A stretch of DNA of 17,231 nt from an uncultured Collinsella sp. Its GTDB lineage: Bacteria > Actinomycetota > Coriobacteriia > Coriobacteriales > Coriobacteriaceae. The notes below the pieces were generated by a model. It worked only from the letters and a program-made list of their open reading frames with translations, made no database searches and was not told where the DNA came from. How positions within the stretch are numbered: position 1 is the first letter of the stretch; the number at the start of each line of letters is the position of its first letter. The position numbers and the translations under genes were made by a program. The stretch is taken from assembly GCA_902496115.1 (NCBI GenBank), contig CABUZK010000040.1, forward strand, positions 1 through 17,231, in the 5' to 3' direction. Shown here in pieces: positions 14,324 through 17,231 of this stretch.

Positions 14324-15478
14324 TTACGAACGTTGCTGCGGTCTCCATGCGCTCACGTTGGCGTCGTACTGGTTAAGCGCGCTGTTGCCGCCTTGTGCGA
14401 TGGGCGCCAGGATCTCGCTCTGACGGGCGCTCAACGACTCGCCGTCGGGAATGGACAGCGAGATATCCCAGCTCTGGCAGATCACGTCGACACGCTCGTA
14501 CATCCACTGGGCAAGCTGCTTTAGATGATCGATGTCCTCCGCATAGACGGTGTCGTCCTGAACCTTGAGGTTATTGAGCTCATCCTGGGTCTTTTTAATC
14601 TGATCGCGCAGGGCATAAGCGCTCTGCGACAGCTCCTGGCGGGTGGAGAGCGGCGTACGCAGATAGCCGTTATTAAACGAATCGATGACCTCGCCGATCT
14701 GATCATCGTCGCTGTACGACACGATGGTCTGGTACAGGCCATCGAGCCTGGCGTAGAGTTGGTCGTCGGTTAAGACGGTCTCCTCCTGAACGACCTCGGA
14801 CGCATCCTCTTGCTTGGACTCTTTCTCGGTGGCCTCGCCCTTTTGGCGCGACGGGAAGGTGGTCTTGGCGGCCTGGCCAAACTGGTCGTAGAAGCCGGGC
14901 ATGACGCCCATAGGATCGACAGTCACAAACCAATACGCACCACCGCACACGGCGGCGAGCACCGCGATGACGATAAGCGGTTTGGGGATATGGCGCTTGT
15001 GCTTGTGATAGGCATCCTCGTCGGGATGGACCTTGCGCTTGGCCTTTTGCTTTTTGGACTGGACATCATCGCGCAGGGACACCGGTGTGGGGATATCGAC
15101 CTTGGGGATGCCAAAGTCTTTATCGAAGGCAGGCAGCACGCAGGTCTCGTTGGGATCGGCGGCATCCGAGAGCACCGCGGCGGCAGAGGCCGGCGCATGG
15201 GGCACCTCGGTATCGATCTGCTCCTGCGTCAAGCGCGGAAAGCCGGCCGTGCGGCCTGCTGCCAGATCGGATGCAGCCGCGTCTTTGGAAAGGATGCCCG
15301 GGGCGGGGCGCCCGCACTTGGGACAGGTGCGATCATGCGGGGACAGGCGTGCGCCACAACCATCGCAGAATACGAACTCGGTATGCTCGGGACCGTCGCC
15401 CGGACCAACGTATGCGTTGCAATAGGGGCAGAACGAGGCGCCGTCCTCTATGGTCTTAAGGCAATGCGGGCAGATCAC
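14324..15478 (-). CDS. Membrane protein with two N-terminal zinc ribbons
   Basis: No named family is recognised; the product is about 384 residues. Two zinc-ribbon modules open the protein: C3, C6, C17, C20 and C38, C41, C52, C55, each CX2C-X10-CX2C. A low-complexity linker and a very basic stretch (KKQKAKRKVHPDEDAYHKHKRH) lead to one membrane helix (about 165-186). An acidic, largely helical C-terminal domain (about 190-384) follows. The basic side before the helix predicts zinc ribbons inside and the helical domain outside. I prefer the GTG start at 15478, because AGAGGA lies 5 nt upstream. A TTG at 15499 would add seven residues but has no ribosome-binding site. The topology mirrors the TPR protein two genes downstream. 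Confidence 0.8.
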   Translation of the reverse strand: MICPHCLKTIEDGASFCPYCNAYVGPGDGPEHTEFVFCDGCGARLSPHDRTCPKCGRPAPGILSKDAAASDLAAGRTAGFPRLTQEQIDTEVPHAPASAAAVLSDAADPNETCVLPAFDKDFGIPKVDIPTPVSLRDDVQSKKQKAKRKVHPDEDAYHKHKRHIPKPLIVIAVLAAVCGGAYWFVTVDPMGVMPGFYDQFGQAAKTTFPSRQKGEATEKESKQEDASEVVQEETVLTDDQLYARLDGLYQTIVSYSDDDQIGEVIDSFNNGYLRTPLSTRQELSQSAYALRDQIKKTQDELNNLKVQDDTVYAEDIDHLKQLAQWMYERVDVICQSWDISLSIPDGESLSARQSEILAPIAQGGNSALNQYDANVSAWRPQQRS

Positions 15479-15482
15479 GGCT

Positions 15483-15488
15483 TCCTCT
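15483..15488 (-). promoter_or_regulatory. Ribosome-binding site favouring the GTG start of the zinc-ribbon gene
   Basis: AGAGGA is placed about 5 nt before the GTG at 15478 and just inside the longer TTG-started frame. This makes GTG, with the first zinc ribbon at residue 3, the better start. Confidence 0.5.
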
Positions 15489-15518
15489 TTTCGGAGCAAT
15501 TCATACAGTCGAGGTTAG

Positions 15519-15524
15519 AGCATA
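15519..15524 (-). promoter_or_regulatory. Possible extended -10 promoter of the zinc-ribbon gene
   Basis: TATGCT preceded by TGT makes a TGnTATGCT extended -10 element about 40 nt before the GTG. The best -35 candidate (TTGCTC) is 20 nt away, which is poor. Weak evidence. Confidence 0.3.
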
Positions 15525-15576
15525 ACATCGCCACGCCCCCACAGGAGCAAGGCACCAATTCAACATCCCCGCTCAC

Positions 15577-15653
15577 CCCTAAGTTGCGGTGAAATAGGGA
15601 CTAAATAGGAGGTTAAAACGCTTAAACAGTCCCTATTTCACCGCAACTTAGGG
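15577..15653. repeat. Perfect 26-bp inverted repeat with 25-nt spacer
   Basis: The left arm (15577-15602, beginning CCCTAAGTTGCGG) and the right arm (15628-15653, ending CCGCAACTTAGGG) are exact reverse complements over 26 bases. The AT-rich spacer is 15603-15627. Each arm also starts and nearly ends with CCCTA/TAGGG, so each could fold on its own or the whole could form a cruciform. It lies 11 nt after the P-type ATPase stop and about 100 nt before the zinc-ribbon gene. No U-tract, coding frame or clear target-site duplication is seen. It may be a palindromic intergenic repeat, a remnant of a small mobile element, or a bidirectional stem-loop. The structure is certain, the identity unknown. 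Confidence 0.9.
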
Positions 15654-15664
15654 AGGCGTTGGGG

Positions 15665-17231
15665 CTAGGCGTTCTTTGCGGGCTTTTTCTTCTTGCTCGG
15701 CATCGAGACCTTAATGCCCTGGGCGGACTTGGTCACACGCGAGCGAGTGACGCCCGTGCCCTTCTTTTTCTTGGGCTGGGCCTTTTCCACACCCTCGAGC
15801 GCGCGAACCTCGGCCTCGCGAGCGGTGCGCTCCTTACGGCGCTGCGCCATATCGGCGGCGACGCGCTTGGCAAAACGCTGGGCAGTTGAGCCCGTCGAGC
15901 TCACCTTGCCGCCGCCACGACCCAGACGGACGCGAACGCCGCGGCCAAAGCCGGTGGCAGCATGGCGACGACGCGGCTTAAGCGAATCCATCATCGTGGC
16001 GAGCTTAAAGAACACCGTGCAGGTAAAGACGATGATCGCCAGTAAGATAACCGCCTCACCCGTCGACAGGTTGGCGATGGACAGCAGCTGCGGAAATCCG
16101 ATAACACCCGCCAGGATGCCGACGACGACAAACACAAAAAGCACCACACGCAAGGGCGTAAGCGGCTGCGAGATACGCCAGATCAGACTCACGCTCGCCG
16201 CACACGACGTAAGCAGGCACATGGTCGAAAGCGTGAGCTGGTTAAAGCCAAACACGCGCGCTACAAAGATATCGAGCGCCGCAGCCATAATAACCGCCAG
16301 CGACGCCGGCAACGCACGCTTGAGCACGTTGGTCAAGAATGACCCCTTCACGCGGGCGTTGTTGGGCTCCAAACCCAGCACAAAGCCCGGCGCGCCGATG
16401 CAGAAGAAGTTGATGAGTGTCATCTGAATCGGCTCGAAGGGATACGGCGGAAACGCGATGCACAGCGCCGCCAGGCCCATCGAGAACAGCGTCTTATTCA
16501 AGAACAGCGCCGCAGAGCGCTGCAGGTTGTTGATGGAGCGACGGCCCTCAGCCACCACGGCGGGCATCGAGGCAAAATCATTGTCGACCAGCACGATCTC
16601 GGCCACGTTGCGCGCAGCATCGGAACCGGCGGCCATGGCCACGGAGCAGTCGGCCTCCTTGAGCGCCAGCACGTCGTTGACGCCGTCGCCCGTCATGGCA
16701 ACGGTATGGTCGCGACGCTTGAGCGCCTGCACGAGTTCGCGCTTTTGCTGCGGCGTCACGCGACCAAAGACGTGATAGCGGTCCACCGCCGCATCAATCT
16801 TGGACGGCGTATCGAGCGTCGTGGCGTCGACGTAGGCATCGGCCCCCGGAACGCCCACCACGCGCGCGATCGACGACACCGTGCGCGGATCGTCGCCGCT
16901 GATCACGTTGAGGGTCACGCCCTGCTCGTTAAAGTAGCCGATGGTCTCGGCGGCCGAGGTGCGAATCTCATCGCGAATGGTCACAAAGCCCACGGGCTCG
17001 GCCTCGCCCACCATATCGCCGTCGGGCGTAAAGCCGTCCACACGGGCCACCACAAGCACGCGGCAGGTGTCGGCAAGCTCGGCCACACGGTTCTCGACCT
17101 GCGCAAAGGCGCGCGCCGAAAGCACAAATTGCGCTGCGCCCATCACATAGGAGCCCTGCGCAAACGAGGCGCCGCTCCACTTTTTAGACGACGAGAACGG
17201 AATGACCGCCAGCGGCTCGGACACCTCGACC
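15665..17231 (-). CDS. CtpE-like cation-transporting P-type ATPase, 5' end outside window
   Basis: P-type ATPases pump cations across the membrane using ATP and an aspartyl-phosphate intermediate. About 521 C-terminal residues are visible, and the frame is open to the window edge, so the GTG at 17224 is internal. Seen here are the end of the nucleotide-binding domain (FSSSKKWSGASF), the P-domain stretch VISGDDPRTV, the hinge MTGDGVNDVLALKEADCSVAM and about six C-terminal membrane helices with INFFCIGAPGFVLGLEPN. The last motif and the hinge resemble mycobacterial CtpE, linked to calcium uptake, but the substrate here is inference. The DKTGT site is outside the window. After the last helix, a 104-residue tail contains 32 Lys/Arg, which is unusual. 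The 26-bp inverted repeat follows the stop. Confidence 0.9.
   Translation of the reverse strand, partial: VEVSEPLAVIPFSSSKKWSGASFAQGSYVMGAAQFVLSARAFAQVENRVAELADTCRVLVVARVDGFTPDGDMVGEAEPVGFVTIRDEIRTSAAETIGYFNEQGVTLNVISGDDPRTVSSIARVVGVPGADAYVDATTLDTPSKIDAAVDRYHVFGRVTPQQKRELVQALKRRDHTVAMTGDGVNDVLALKEADCSVAMAAGSDAARNVAEIVLVDNDFASMPAVVAEGRRSINNLQRSAALFLNKTLFSMGLAALCIAFPPYPFEPIQMTLINFFCIGAPGFVLGLEPNNARVKGSFLTNVLKRALPASLAVIMAAALDIFVARVFGFNQLTLSTMCLLTSCAASVSLIWRISQPLTPLRVVLFVFVVVGILAGVIGFPQLLSIANLSTGEAVILLAIIVFTCTVFFKLATMMDSLKPRRRHAATGFGRGVRVRLGRGGGKVSSTGSTAQRFAKRVAADMAQRRKERTAREAEVRALEGVEKAQPKKKKGTGVTRSRVTKSAQGIKVSMPSKKKKPAKNA

Noticed and set aside
15603..15627. AGGAGG in the spacer of the inverted repeat as a ribosome-binding site on the plus strand
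   Set aside because: No start codon at proper spacing and no open reading frame of meaningful length follows on the plus strand.

Overview
The window is a tightly packed, GC-rich stretch of bacterial chromosome in which every supportable gene lies on the minus strand, so transcription runs from high to low coordinates. Gene content and order, protein style and frequent TTG starts suggest an actinobacterium of class Coriobacteriia, most likely Collinsella or a close relative. This is recognition from memory, not a database match. There is no tRNA, rRNA, CRISPR array, insertion sequence or phage gene, and no gene-free stretch reaches 300 bases.

Layout in transcription order. (1) 17231-15665: 3' part of a CtpE-like P-type cation ATPase with a long basic C-terminal tail. 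(2) 15664-15479: an intergenic region with a perfect 26-bp inverted repeat. (3) 15478-14324: a membrane protein with two zinc ribbons. (4) 14287-12369: a promoter, a cytoplasmic cyclophilin and a membrane-anchored TPR protein, ending in a GC-rich stem-loop. (5) 12253-6292: the cell-elongation operon mreB-mreC-mreD-mrdA(PBP2)-rodA. (6) 6273-2648, apparently co-transcribed: a DUF697-like membrane protein, a radical SAM enzyme and its DUF2344 partner. (7) 2651-1: a good promoter, rplU (L21), rpmA (L27), a terminator, obg and the start of nadD.

How the genes work together. MreB filaments, MreC, MreD, PBP2 and the RodA glycosyltransferase form the elongasome that builds lateral cell wall. rplU-rpmA-obg is the widespread unit for 50S ribosome assembly, followed here by NAD biosynthesis (nadD). 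The order mreBCD-mrdA-rodA-(radical SAM pair)-rplU-rpmA-obg-nadD resembles a block known from many Firmicutes, but minCD, rng (RNase G) and prp are absent between these genes.

Most interesting points: the 26-bp inverted repeat at 15577-15653, whose core decamer TTGCGGTGAA recurs in the stem-loop upstream of mreB; a perfect 12-bp, terminator-shaped hairpin inside the 5' end of mreC; a terminator pressed against the obg ribosome-binding site; and a DUF697-like protein whose N-terminal half looks like a GTPase fold without its nucleotide-binding motifs.
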